This document shows positions 6,133 through 15,800 of a stretch of DNA of 64,000 nt, one piece after another. The stretch is taken from positions 1 through 64,000 of the forward strand of contig ONAB01000014.1 of assembly GCA_900315705.1 (NCBI GenBank), in the 5' to 3' direction. Origin of the DNA: an uncultured Bacteroidales bacterium. Its GTDB lineage: Bacteria > Bacteroidota > Bacteroidia > Bacteroidales > WCHB1-69. Positions within the stretch are counted from its first letter, which is position 1. Each line of letters begins with the position of its first letter. The notes under the pieces were generated by a model, which worked only from the letters and a program-made list of their open reading frames with translations, searched no databases and was not told where the DNA came from. The position numbers and the translations under genes are program-made.

Positions 6133-8196
6133 ATGAGGAAAACCATACTTTTTATCGCTTCGATTCTCCTTTTTGGAGGCGTTTTCGCACAAAACGTCCC
6201 TTTTCGAGATGCACAACGCGCGGCGGAAGGTCTCTTCGCTTTGCAACAAAAGAGGCTGTCGCATTGCGTCGATGTGGCCGTCAGCGGCAACGACACGCTC
6301 TATTATGTCTTCAATGCTGAGAACGGTTTTGCTGTCATCGCCGCCGACCGGCGCGTGCCCCCCGTGCTGGCCTTCTCCGACCGTGAGCCGTTCCGTCCCG
6401 GCGAGGTGATCCCGCCCGTGAAGATGTGGCTCGACCACTACCGCACGCAGCTCGCCGAGCTGAAGGCGCAGCCCGCAGGCCTGCAAGCCGAACATCCCGC
6501 CTGGGCCCGTCTGGCCCGTGGCGGCCGGCCGCTCCGCGATGAGCAGCACTTCGTGGAGCCCCTCGTGCGCTCGCACTGGGGACAGGGCAAATTCTACAAC
6601 TACTACTGCCCCGAAGACTTCTCCGGCGAGAACAACCACGTGGTGACCGGCTGCGTGGCCACCGCAATGGCACAGCTCATCTACTACTTCCGCTTCCCTG
6701 AAACGGGCATCGGCTCCTACTCCTACACCGACGAGAACTACGGGGTGCAGTCGGCCGACTACGGCGCCACCCACTACAACTACGAGGCGATGTGCGATAA
6801 ACCCACCGCCATCAACCCCGACATCTGCACGCTGATGCACCACTGCGGCGTGGGCGTGGATATGGTGTACGGTCCCGACGGCTCCGGAATGTACAACCAC
6901 AGCGCCGCCCGCGTGCTGCGCACCTTCTTCAAATACAACCCCGCCACCGAATATCTTTTCCGCGACTCCACCCAACTCGACTGGGACAGCGTCATCGTGT
7001 GGCACCTGGAGCGCCGTATTCCGATGTACTATGCGGGCTGGAGCAACCCCAACATCAACGGGCACGGCTTCCTCTGCGACGGCTACCAGATTGTGGACAG
7101 CGCCTACTACTACCATTTCAACTTCGGTTGGGACGGCTCCTACGACAACTATTTCTACACCGACCAACTCAACCTGATCGGCACTCATTTCAACCTGGCG
7201 CAGGAGCTGATTGTGAACTGCTATCCCGACACGGCGCAATACACCTACCCCACCCCTCAGGCCACCACTGGCGTCAAAACGATGACCGCCCTGGCAGGCT
7301 CTTTCACCGACGGGAGCGCCGAGCCCGACCACTGCCGCCCGGCTATGGACTACCTCTGGCACATCGTGCCGGATGCCGACACCCTGGAGTCCATCACCCT
7401 CGATATCCAATACACCCTCGCGGAAGGCGACACGCTGTGGATATCACCCAACTGCGTCAACACCTTCTATATGCTCACCGCCGACACCGACCATTTCCAC
7501 CAGTCGTGGCCCTGCACGGAAGTCTCCGTGCGCCTGGTGACGGGCACTCCCACCCTCTCTGACGGCTTCCGGGCCAACTATACCACCGCCCTGCCGCAAT
7601 ACTGTGCCCCGGTCACTGTATTGTCCAACACCTCGGGCCAAATCACCGACGGCAGCGGCGACAACGGCTACACGCCGTTCTCCTACTGCAAATACCGCAT
7701 CGTCCAATCCAGCTATGACGCTCTCATTCTCTACATTCACGAATTGGACCTTGAGCCCGGGCAAGCCTCCCTGCGCATCTACAAGCGGCCCGCCTCCGGC
7801 CAGAACCTGCTGGCGGAATATACGGGGACGATGAGCGACACTATGGTCATCTTCAACGAAAAGCGCCTGGACATCATCTTCGAGAGCGACGCCCACGGCT
7901 ATGACGGCGGCTTCGACCTCACGTATGAAGGCTCCCCCATCGGGGTGGAAAGCTATGAGGAGAGCGCTTTGCACCTTTGGCCCAACCCGTCATCGCAGAT
8001 TTTGCACATCGCCAGCGACACCCCCATCCGTCAGGTGGAGGCCTTCGACCTGCAGGGGCGCCGGGTTTGGAGCAGCGAAACCCACGACCTGCAGTGTGAC
8101 ATCCCCGTCGCGGATTGGAGCAACGGGCTCTACTTCGTCAAAATCAGTACCACAAACCAAACCATAACCCGTAAAATCCTCAAACAAGACAATTAA
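6133..8196 (+). CDS. Secreted C10-family (streptopain-like) cysteine peptidase with CUB-like and T9SS type A domains
   Basis: 687 aa from the ATG at 6133, chosen because it begins a clean signal peptide (MRKTILFIASILLFGGVFAQ) downstream of the -7 box. Residues ~25-105 look like the inhibitory prodomain of C10 peptidases (A-E-N-G-F-A-V-I-A-A-D). The catalytic domain shows V-T-G-C-V-A-T-A-M-A-Q with nucleophile Cys174, and N-G-H-G-F-L-C-D-G-Y with His311, followed by F-N-F-G-W-D-G. Residues ~490-615 form a CUB-like domain (C-A-P-V-T-V-L ... S-D-A-H-G-Y-D-G-G-F-D-L-T-Y). The last ~75 residues are a T9SS type A sorting domain (L-W-P-N-P-S-S ... G-L-Y-F-V-K-I). Family relatives are secreted proteases of the SpeB/interpain/PrtT type. 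Export through T9SS is inferred from the tail. Confidence 0.93.
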   Translation: MRKTILFIASILLFGGVFAQNVPFRDAQRAAEGLFALQQKRLSHCVDVAVSGNDTLYYVFNAENGFAVIAADRRVPPVLAFSDREPFRPGEVIPPVKMWLDHYRTQLAELKAQPAGLQAEHPAWARLARGGRPLRDEQHFVEPLVRSHWGQGKFYNYYCPEDFSGENNHVVTGCVATAMAQLIYYFRFPETGIGSYSYTDENYGVQSADYGATHYNYEAMCDKPTAINPDICTLMHHCGVGVDMVYGPDGSGMYNHSAARVLRTFFKYNPATEYLFRDSTQLDWDSVIVWHLERRIPMYYAGWSNPNINGHGFLCDGYQIVDSAYYYHFNFGWDGSYDNYFYTDQLNLIGTHFNLAQELIVNCYPDTAQYTYPTPQATTGVKTMTALAGSFTDGSAEPDHCRPAMDYLWHIVPDADTLESITLDIQYTLAEGDTLWISPNCVNTFYMLTADTDHFHQSWPCTEVSVRLVTGTPTLSDGFRANYTTALPQYCAPVTVLSNTSGQITDGSGDNGYTPFSYCKYRIVQSSYDALILYIHELDLEPGQASLRIYKRPASGQNLLAEYTGTMSDTMVIFNEKRLDIIFESDAHGYDGGFDLTYEGSPIGVESYEESALHLWPNPSSQILHIASDTPIRQVEAFDLQGRRVWSSETHDLQCDIPVADWSNGLYFVKISTTNQTITRKILKQDN

Positions 8197-8228
8197 CACT
8201 ATCTTTTACGCATTATTCACCTATCAAA

Positions 8229-10331
8229 ATGAGAAAACCGATTATTTTTATCCTTTTGCCAATTCTTATGTTCATTCATTCTTCTGTTGCAGCAGAAAAT
8301 CCGTTCATCCAGGACGCCACCATTGAGAAGACCATCAAAGCGGTGCGCGGTGTATCCTCCATTTCCGAGGCTCTGGTGGAGCGTGGCGTGAAGCAGGCCG
8401 CGGCATTGTGGCGCAGCGAAGACGGGTCACAGCAGGATTTCCAACAATTTTGCAGACAGTATTTTTGCAAGGATCTGAACGAAAAGACAATACTTTTCAA
8501 CCGTATCTGCGACAACTTTGAAGTGATTTACGGCCACAACAATCGGATTTCCATCGAACTGATGCGTCCGGAGCAGCTGGCGGGCTATCCCTCCACCTCC
8601 GTGGACCAGCTCTTCAGCGCCTACAGCGGGATGGCGCATTTCCAGGAAGATATGTACGCCAGCAAGCTGGCCTTCGTCATCATCATCAACTTCCCGCATT
8701 TCACCTTGAAGGAGAAGCAGCACAACGGCCATCGCTGGAGCGACCTGGAGTGGGGGTTCGTGCGGTTGGGTGACGTGTTCACCTCCCGTGTGCCCGCCAG
8801 CGCGGAGCAGCGCATCGCGAACGTCAGCACGGCCGCCAACAGCTACATTGACAAATACAACATCAATATGCAGCAGGTGGGCAGCTACCACAACCAGTTC
8901 TTCTGGAACTACTCCCTGCCCCTGACCAGTCACTGGGGGCTGCGCGACGAGCTCAAGGCCGCCTACGCCGACCGCACCTTCGGCGCCGACAAACAGGAGG
9001 TGCTCTATGATGTGATGAAGCGCATCATCAAGGACGAGGTGCCCGTGGAGGTCATCAAGCAAGACATCACCTACAAATGGTACCCCTCCACCAACCAGAT
9101 TATGCTCAACGGCATCCAGATACTCTCCGACGCCCGCAATCCAAAATCCCGCTACCAATATCTTCTTGATTTCTTCAAAGCCGAAAGGGCAGCCGACGAA
9201 TACTACACCAACAACTTCATCCAGCGCAAGTTCGAGGAAGAATACGAGATTTCGGTGGACGACGCCGTGACGCTTTTCACCACCCTGCTGACCTCGCCCG
9301 TCGTGGAGGATGTGGCCGACCTGATATCCAAGCGGCTCGGTCGCAGACTGCAGCCCTTCGACATCTGGTACGACGGCTTCAAAAACCGCGGCAGTGTGGA
9401 CCAGGGCACGCTCGACCGGATGGTAAAAGCCAAGTATCCCAACAAGGAAGCCTTTGAAAACGACCTGCCCAACATACTCACGAAGTTAGGCTTCACCGCC
9501 GAGAAAGCTAAATTCATCTGCGACCACGTAGCGGTGGATGCCTCCCTCGGCGCAGGTCACGCCATCGAAGCCAAGATGAGAGACGACAAGTCAACGCTCC
9601 GCACCCGCATCGGCAGTGACGGAATGGACTACAAGGGCTACAACATCGGCGTGCACGAGTTCGGCCATAACGTGGAGCAGACCATCTCGCTGCACGACGT
9701 GGCCAACTACTTCCTCGCCGGCGTGCCCAACACCGCCTTCACCGAGGCGCTGGCCTTCACCTTCCAGGGCAAGGACCTCGAACTGCTGGGCATCCCCCCC
9801 GATAGCAACGAAAACACCGACAACCTCAAGACACTCGACCTCTTCTGGAACTGCTACGAGATTATGGGCGTCTCGCTGGTGGACATCCAGGTCTGGCAAT
9901 GGATGTATGAGCACCCCAACGCCGACGCTTATGAGCTGAAGGACGCTGTCATCGGCATCGCCAAGCAGGTGTGGAACCAATATTATGCCCCCATCTTCAA
10001 GGTCAAGGACGAGCCGATCCTGGCCATCTACTCCCACGCCATCATCGACCCGCTCTATCTCTCCGCCTACCCCATCGGCCACATCATCGACTTCCAGCTG
10101 GAGAATTTCCTCAAGGGCAAGAATATGGGCGAAGAGGTGACGCGCATCTACAAGCTGGGCCGTCTCGAGCCCAACCTCTGGATGCAGCGCGCCGTGGGCG
10201 AGAAGGTCTCCGTGCAGACCTTAATCCACCATACGGAGAAGGCAGCCAGGGAGTTGAGCGGCCTGCCCAAGAACCCGAACAAAAGCCAGAACAAGAGCAA
10301 GACATCTTCCAAAAAGAAATCCAAAAAATAG
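8229..10331 (+). CDS. Secreted zinc metallopeptidase (HEFGH), family uncertain
   Basis: 700 aa with a signal peptide (residues 1-22, ending S-S-V-A-A). The N-terminal two thirds are alpha-helical in character with no motif I can name. The catalytic motif G-V-H-E-F-G-H-N is at residues 475-482 (His476, Glu477, His480), and Glu506 in T-E-A-L-A-F is 26 residues later, the gluzincin arrangement of a Glu third ligand. The C-terminal ~25 residues are a Lys/Ser/Asn-rich tail without a T9SS domain. It follows the C10 peptidase by 32 bp on the same strand, so the two secreted proteases may be co-transcribed. Likely a periplasmic or exported oligopeptidase; the exact MEROPS family cannot be given from sequence alone. 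Confidence 0.8.
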   Translation: MRKPIIFILLPILMFIHSSVAAENPFIQDATIEKTIKAVRGVSSISEALVERGVKQAAALWRSEDGSQQDFQQFCRQYFCKDLNEKTILFNRICDNFEVIYGHNNRISIELMRPEQLAGYPSTSVDQLFSAYSGMAHFQEDMYASKLAFVIIINFPHFTLKEKQHNGHRWSDLEWGFVRLGDVFTSRVPASAEQRIANVSTAANSYIDKYNINMQQVGSYHNQFFWNYSLPLTSHWGLRDELKAAYADRTFGADKQEVLYDVMKRIIKDEVPVEVIKQDITYKWYPSTNQIMLNGIQILSDARNPKSRYQYLLDFFKAERAADEYYTNNFIQRKFEEEYEISVDDAVTLFTTLLTSPVVEDVADLISKRLGRRLQPFDIWYDGFKNRGSVDQGTLDRMVKAKYPNKEAFENDLPNILTKLGFTAEKAKFICDHVAVDASLGAGHAIEAKMRDDKSTLRTRIGSDGMDYKGYNIGVHEFGHNVEQTISLHDVANYFLAGVPNTAFTEALAFTFQGKDLELLGIPPDSNENTDNLKTLDLFWNCYEIMGVSLVDIQVWQWMYEHPNADAYELKDAVIGIAKQVWNQYYAPIFKVKDEPILAIYSHAIIDPLYLSAYPIGHIIDFQLENFLKGKNMGEEVTRIYKLGRLEPNLWMQRAVGEKVSVQTLIHHTEKAARELSGLPKNPNKSQNKSKTSSKKKSKK

Positions 10332-10334
10332 ACT

Positions 10335-10751
10335 ATGCTGATTGCCTATCTCATCACCCAACTGAGCCGGCGCATCCGTTCAATGAATTTCAAGGGCGAA
10401 TTGCTGCGGCTGTACGACAGCATCGTGCCTTTTGCCCGCAAAGCCGGCCGGAAAGTCTCCCTTTGGCTGCTCACTCTCTACTATGCACTGAAAGAGGGTG
10501 AGCTGACGCCCAAGGAGCGCGCCCTCACCTACGCGGCCCTCGCCTATGTGCTCATCCCCGGCGACCTCCTGCCGCGCAAAATCTTCGGCCTGCTGGGCGT
10601 CACCGACGACGTCACCGCCCTGGTTTTCGCCCTGCAGAAAATCAAGAAGGCCATCACACCCGCGATACGCCAGAAAGCCGAGATGAAGGTGGAGGAGTGG
10701 TTCGGCCCTGAAATCAGCACCCCCACTCCGCAACCGGAGAAGAATGCTTAA
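10335..10751 (+). CDS. DUF1232 (YkvA-like) membrane protein
   Basis: 138 aa, starting 3 bp after the metallopeptidase stop. The centre matches DUF1232: A-L-A-Y-V-L-I-P-G-D-L-L-P followed by G-V-T-D-D-V-T-A-L, one hydrophobic hairpin with a conserved D-L-x-P ... D-D pattern. The ATG at 10335 is used; an internal ATG at 10383 (M-N-F-K-G-E) is a plausible alternative and would remove a hydrophobic leader. Cellular function of the family is unknown. Tight spacing suggests an operon with its upstream neighbour. Confidence 0.8.
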   Translation: MLIAYLITQLSRRIRSMNFKGELLRLYDSIVPFARKAGRKVSLWLLTLYYALKEGELTPKERALTYAALAYVLIPGDLLPRKIFGLLGVTDDVTALVFALQKIKKAITPAIRQKAEMKVEEWFGPEISTPTPQPEKNA

Positions 10752-10769
10752 ACTGTAACATTGCCCCTT

Positions 10770-12062
10770 ATGAAGGAAAAGATCCAGCATCTGCTCTCAC
10801 TTTGCAAAGAACTCAACAAATACGCCCACAAGCTGACGGCGGAAGACCTGCAGAGCGGCAATCCCGAAGAGCAGCTCGATTTGCAAGCCGTGCAGCAGAT
10901 CACCGAGGAGGTCAAGGCGCGCCTCGAACGCGGCTGCCAGCCCATCGAGAACAAGGTCATCCTGCATACAGGACCCCACCACGACGACATAATGCTGGGG
11001 TTGATGCCCCTCATCAACCGGCAGCTGCGCCCGGTCAGCAACGAGGTCTATTTCAACGTGATGACCTCCGGCTATCATTCCGTGAGCAACAGCTTTATGC
11101 ACGACGCCCTTGCCGACACCCTGCGTTTTCTGGACGACGGACGCATCGAGATGGTGCGTTACCCAGACTTCTTCACAGGAGGATACCTGCTCAAATACGA
11201 CAAGGACGTGCACCATTATCTCGACAATGTGGCCAAGAAAGACACGCAAGGGATGCGCCGCGGGCTTTGCCACCGCATTCTGCGCGATATGGTGGGGATT
11301 TGGAAAACCCGCAATGTGGAAGAGACCCGGGCGGTTTTGCTCCGTGAAATGGAGAATCTTTCCGCCAAAACGCCCGTGGAAACGCCAGAAATGGACCGGC
11401 TCAAGGGGCTGGAAAGGGAATTTGAGGAGGAACTGGTATGGGCCTATATGGGCGTGCCCGGACGCAATGTGCGCCACCTGCACCTCGGACTCTACGGCCG
11501 CCAGGAAGAGCAATTCACCCCCGACCTGCAAAGCGATGTGCTGCCCATCCTCGAGCAGCTGCGACTCATCAACCCTGACATCATCAGCGTGGTGATGGAT
11601 ACCGGCGGACTGCGCCCCGACACCCACTACAAAGTGCTGCTTTCGGTGGCCGCCGCCCTCAAACTCCGCCACGAGGAGGCCGACCTCTCGCACGTGCGCA
11701 TCTTCGCCTACCGCAACGTCTGGTCCACCTTCCACCCCGCCGACGCCAATATGTACGTGCCTGTCTCCCTCAACGCCTTCGCCGTCATCGAAAAAGCCTT
11801 CGCCACCTCCTACCTGAGCCAATACAAGGCCGAGTTCCCCAACCCCAACTTCGACGGCCCATTCAGCGAGTTGGCCGAAACCATCTGGGTAAAACAACTC
11901 CGTGACATCCAGTTCCTGCTGGGCAAGGATTTCTTCTACCAGAACAAAAGCGCCCTCATCCGGGCCACCCACGGTATGCTTTTCCTCAACGAATACAGCG
12001 TGGAAGAGTTCCTCCAGATCATTCACAACCAGTATCTCATCACCACACCATCAAGACAGTAA
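10770..12062 (+). CDS. PIG-L family deacetylase
   Basis: 430 aa from the ATG at 10770. The metal-binding motif G-P-H-H-D-D-I-M-L-G (about residues 70-79) corresponds to the A-H-P-D-D-x-x-x-G motif of PIG-L/LmbE zinc de-N-acetylases. A second conserved stretch, M-D-T-G-G-L-R-P-D-T-H-Y, lies near residue 280. It is longer than typical ~230-aa PIG-L enzymes because of helical additions at both ends. In Bacteroidota such long forms are often annotated next to glucosamine-6-phosphate deaminase functions, but no NagB domain is present here. Substrate unknown, probably an N-acetylated sugar or sugar-lipid. Confidence 0.75.
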   Translation: MKEKIQHLLSLCKELNKYAHKLTAEDLQSGNPEEQLDLQAVQQITEEVKARLERGCQPIENKVILHTGPHHDDIMLGLMPLINRQLRPVSNEVYFNVMTSGYHSVSNSFMHDALADTLRFLDDGRIEMVRYPDFFTGGYLLKYDKDVHHYLDNVAKKDTQGMRRGLCHRILRDMVGIWKTRNVEETRAVLLREMENLSAKTPVETPEMDRLKGLEREFEEELVWAYMGVPGRNVRHLHLGLYGRQEEQFTPDLQSDVLPILEQLRLINPDIISVVMDTGGLRPDTHYKVLLSVAAALKLRHEEADLSHVRIFAYRNVWSTFHPADANMYVPVSLNAFAVIEKAFATSYLSQYKAEFPNPNFDGPFSELAETIWVKQLRDIQFLLGKDFFYQNKSALIRATHGMLFLNEYSVEEFLQIIHNQYLITTPSRQ

Positions 12063-12114
12063 ACCCCTGAAAAAACCGACGAAAAGGAACTTTCTGTCCT
12101 ATCGTTTTTTTTTA

Positions 12115-12122
12115 TATTTTTG
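12115..12122 (+). promoter_or_regulatory. -7 box of the TetR gene
   Basis: TATTTTTG, 38 bases before the ATG, immediately followed by the palindrome at 12127. Confidence 0.6.
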
Positions 12123-12126
12123 CCGC

Positions 12127-12142
12127 CTGACAATTTTGTCAG
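12127..12142. promoter_or_regulatory. Palindromic operator candidate
   Basis: CTGACAA-TT-TTGTCAG, perfect 7-bp arms around a 2-bp centre. It starts 4 bases after the -7 box, over the expected transcription start, and upstream of a TetR-family gene. Size and placement fit an autoregulatory TetR operator that would also control the downstream activase gene. Confidence 0.6.
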
Positions 12143-12160
12143 TTTTTTTGTATCCCATTT

Positions 12161-12811
12161 ATGCAGGACAACAAATCCAAAGAATTGAAATGCTGCAAGA
12201 AAGACGCCATTCTGCAGGCCGCGGAAGAGGTGTTCATACAGAAGGGCTATGACGGGGCTCGTATGGTGGAAATCGCCAACCGGGCGGGTGTAGGCCATCC
12301 GCTGCTGCATTATCATTTCAGCAACAAAAAGATGCTTTTCCAGCAGGTAGTCCAGCAGAAACTCTGCATTTTGTCACAAATCTTGTGGATTTTGTTGGAC
12401 GAAAAAAAACTTGACATCCGCGAATACATTGCCACTATGGTTTCCCGTCATTTCGATTTTGTGCAGCAGCACGGCGACCACATCCGATTCATAATCAATG
12501 AATTGGAGACGCACCCCAAACTCTTCACAAACAACAGGGTCTTGGTCTTGGAGCAATTCAAGAAGACCTCCGGGAAACTTCAGGAGGATCTGGACAAGGC
12601 TGCGGCAAATGGGGAGATTTGCCCCATCAAGGCTGAAAATCTTCTGATGGATATCCTTTCATTGAATGTATTCAGCACCTACACCAAGGCCTTGATAAAC
12701 AGTTTAAATGAGGACTTGGACGAGAAATCGTTTTTGGAAACCCGCAAAGCCGAGAACATCAAGATGATATTAGGGCGTTTGCAGCCTGAGAACAATTTTA
12801 ACTTAGAATAA
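12161..12811 (+). CDS. TetR/AcrR-family transcriptional regulator
   Basis: 216 aa. Residues ~14-60 are the TetR helix-turn-helix domain: I-L-Q-A-A-E-E-V-F-I-Q-K-G-Y-D-G-A, then V-E-I-A-N-R-A-G-V-G-H-P-L-L-H-Y-H-F-S-N-K. The C-terminal helical half is the effector/dimer domain and is not diagnostic. The gene lies 20 bp before the 1,412-aa activase-like gene on the same strand and has a palindrome over its own promoter. The simple reading is a two-gene, autoregulated unit in which the regulator senses a substrate or product of the CoA enzyme system. The ligand is unknown. Confidence 0.92.
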   Translation: MQDNKSKELKCCKKDAILQAAEEVFIQKGYDGARMVEIANRAGVGHPLLHYHFSNKKMLFQQVVQQKLCILSQILWILLDEKKLDIREYIATMVSRHFDFVQQHGDHIRFIINELETHPKLFTNNRVLVLEQFKKTSGKLQEDLDKAAANGEICPIKAENLLMDILSLNVFSTYTKALINSLNEDLDEKSFLETRKAENIKMILGRLQPENNFNLE

Positions 12812-12830
12812 AAAAACACGCGATATAACA

Positions 12831-15800
12831 ATGCAAAACAATCTTCTATTAGGCATAGACATAGGTTCGACCACGGTCAAAGTGGTGGCGTTGGATGCAG
12901 AAAAAAAGTTGATATATGCCGATTACCGGCGACACAATATGAATATCCGCGAGACGGTGAAGACAGCGGTGGAGCCGCTGGTGAAGCAGTACCCGGACAT
13001 CCCGTTGCGCATAGCGGTCACGGGCTCGGTGGGTATGGGTTATGCCGAGTGCTGGCATTTCCCCTTCGTGCAGGAGGTCATTGCCGCGGCCACGCTCGTC
13101 AAGGAGCAGTTCCCGCAGACGCGCACCTTCATTGACATCGGCGGCGAAGACAGCAAGATGATCTTCTTCGAGAAGGGGCGTGTGCCCGACATCCGTATGA
13201 ACGGCAACTGCGCCGGTGGCACGGGGGCCTTCATCGACCAGACCGCCGGGCTGCTCAACGTCTCCCCCACCGACCTCAACGAGCTGGCCGCCAACGCCAA
13301 GATGGTCTATCCCATCGCCTCCCGCTGTGGCGTTTTCTCCAAGACCGACATCCAGAACCTGCTGGCGCGTCACGTCAGCAAGGAGGATGTGGCCCTTTCA
13401 GTGTTCCACGCTGTCTCGCTGCAGGTCATCAGCACCCTCTCGCGCGGCCTTGACGTGGAGGCGCCGGTCTTTTTCTGCGGCGGTCCCTTCGCCTTCCTGC
13501 CGATGTTGAAGAAGAGTTTCCTCGACAACCTGCATCTCACGGAAGAGGATTGTGTGCCCGTGCCTGACGCCCGTGTGGTATCGGCCCACGGCACCGCCCT
13601 GCTGGCCGAGAAATCCTGCACCGAAACCCTCACGATGGCCCAGCTGGCCAAGAGCATCAGCGATCTGGCCATCAGCGACGACGCCATACTGCTCAGCAAC
13701 CGTCTCGCCCCGCTCTTCACCGGCAAACAGGACTTTGAAGCGTGGAAGAAACACAAGCAGAACTACTTCGTGCCGCGTGTCACCTTCGACGAGCTGAAGA
13801 GTGACGAGGTCTTCCTTGGGGTGGACTCCGGTTCCACCACCACGAAACTGGTGGTGCTCGACGCCGAGGGGCGGCTGCTCTTCACCGACTACCGGCCCAA
13901 CAACGGCAACAGCTTCGACGCCTTCGCACAAGCCCTCACCGCTTTCCAGAAGGCCTGCGACGAGCATCATTTCAAGCCCAACATCCTCAACAGCGCAGTG
14001 ACGGGCTATGGCGAAAACTTGCTGAAAACGGGCTACGGCCTGCACCACGGCATCGTGGAGACGATGGCTCACTATCTGGGCGCCAAGCAGGTCTCCCCTG
14101 AGGTCTCCTTCATCCTCGACATCGGCGGGCAGGATATGAAAGCCATCTTTGTGGAAAACCAAGCCATCCGGCGACTCGAAATCAACGAGGCCTGCTCCTC
14201 AGGCTGCGGCTCTTTTATTGAGACCTTTGCCAAGATGTTAGGATACAGTGTGGGCGACTTTGCCGGCATTGCCTGCGAAGCCCCGCATCCTTACGACCTC
14301 GGCACGCGCTGCACCGTCTTTATGAACTCCAAAGTGAAACAAGCAATGCGCGAGGGCGCCACGCCGGAGGACATCTCCGCCGGATTTGCCTATTCCGTCA
14401 TCAAGAACTGTTTATTCAAGGTATTGAAACTCAAAAAGGTGGAAGAACTGGGCAACCACATAGTCGTGCAAGGCGGCACCTTCAAGAACCTCGCCGTGGT
14501 GCGGGCATTGGAACTGCTCACCGACCGTGAGGTCCGTTTCTCCAACATCCCCGAGCTGATGGGGGCCTATGGCTGCGCCCTCTTCGCCAAAGAGCAGCCC
14601 GTGGAACGGGTGCTGACCCTTGAAGAGTTGCTCTCCATACAGCAATTCCAGACCGAACAGCAAGTGTGCCCCGGTTGTCCCAACCACTGCACCGTCGTGC
14701 AATACAAATTCTCCAACGGCAACTGCTACTATTCGGGCAACAACTGCGAGAAGGTTTTCGCCAACATCTCCGAAGGAATGCAGAAGGGCAAAAACCAGCA
14801 TCACGAGCGTTTGAAACTGTTGTACAAGCGCCCTTCACTTCCCTTAAAGGAGGGCAGACTCAGAATTGGCATTCCCCGTTCCTTGGGAATGTTCGAGTTG
14901 TATCCCTTCTGGCACGCTCTGTTCAAGGCGTGCGGCTTCACCACGGTGCTTTCCGGGCCCTCCACGGTCAAGGAGTACGAAAAGGGGCTGCACACGGTGA
15001 TGTCGGAGAACATCTGTTTCCCGGCGAAGCTAATGCACGGCCACATCTTCAACCTGGCCGAACAGAAAGTGGACCGCATCTTCTATCCTTATATAGTAAT
15101 GGAGCAGAAGGCCGACCCGCAGGTGCGCAACAGCTACAACTGTCCCATCGTGGCGGGTTATTCGGACGTCATCCGCAACGCCATCGACACGGAGGAGCGC
15201 TTCGGCATCCCATTGGACGCGCCCGTGGTGTCGATGAACGATGACAAGCTGATGCGGGCCGGATGCCGCGACTATCTGAAGAGTCTCGGCGTGGACCGCA
15301 AGACGGCGGATGCCGCCATTGACGAGGCCAAGCGGGCCCTGCAAGAGTACATCCACGAGCAACATCGCCGCGCGGTGGAGATTGTGGAGCAAGCCCGCCA
15401 GGAGAACCGAATGGTAGTGGTGCTGGCGGGCCGTCCCTACCACACCGACCCGCTGGTGCAGCACAAGATCTCCGACGTGCTGGCCGATATGGGCATCGAC
15501 GTCGTCACGGAGTTCATCGCCGGCGATGAGGATGCCGAGGTGTACAAAGAGCTGGTGGCCGTCACCCAGTGGACCTATCCCAACCGGGTGTTCAAGGCCG
15601 CCCATTATGTGGCCAACAGTCCCGACAACATACACTTTATGATGATCACCTCGTTCGGCTGCGGCCCTGACGCCTTCATCATCGACGAGACGCACGACAT
15701 CCTTGACCGCAAGGGCAAGAGTTTCACGTTGCTGAAGGTGGATGACGTGAACAACATCGGTTCCTTGCGGCTGCGGGTTCGCTCGATGGTCGAGAGTCTG

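Noticed and set aside
6100-7410. 436-codon minus-strand frame
   Set aside because: Antisense of the C10 peptidase, runs across its promoter and has no recognisable protein features.
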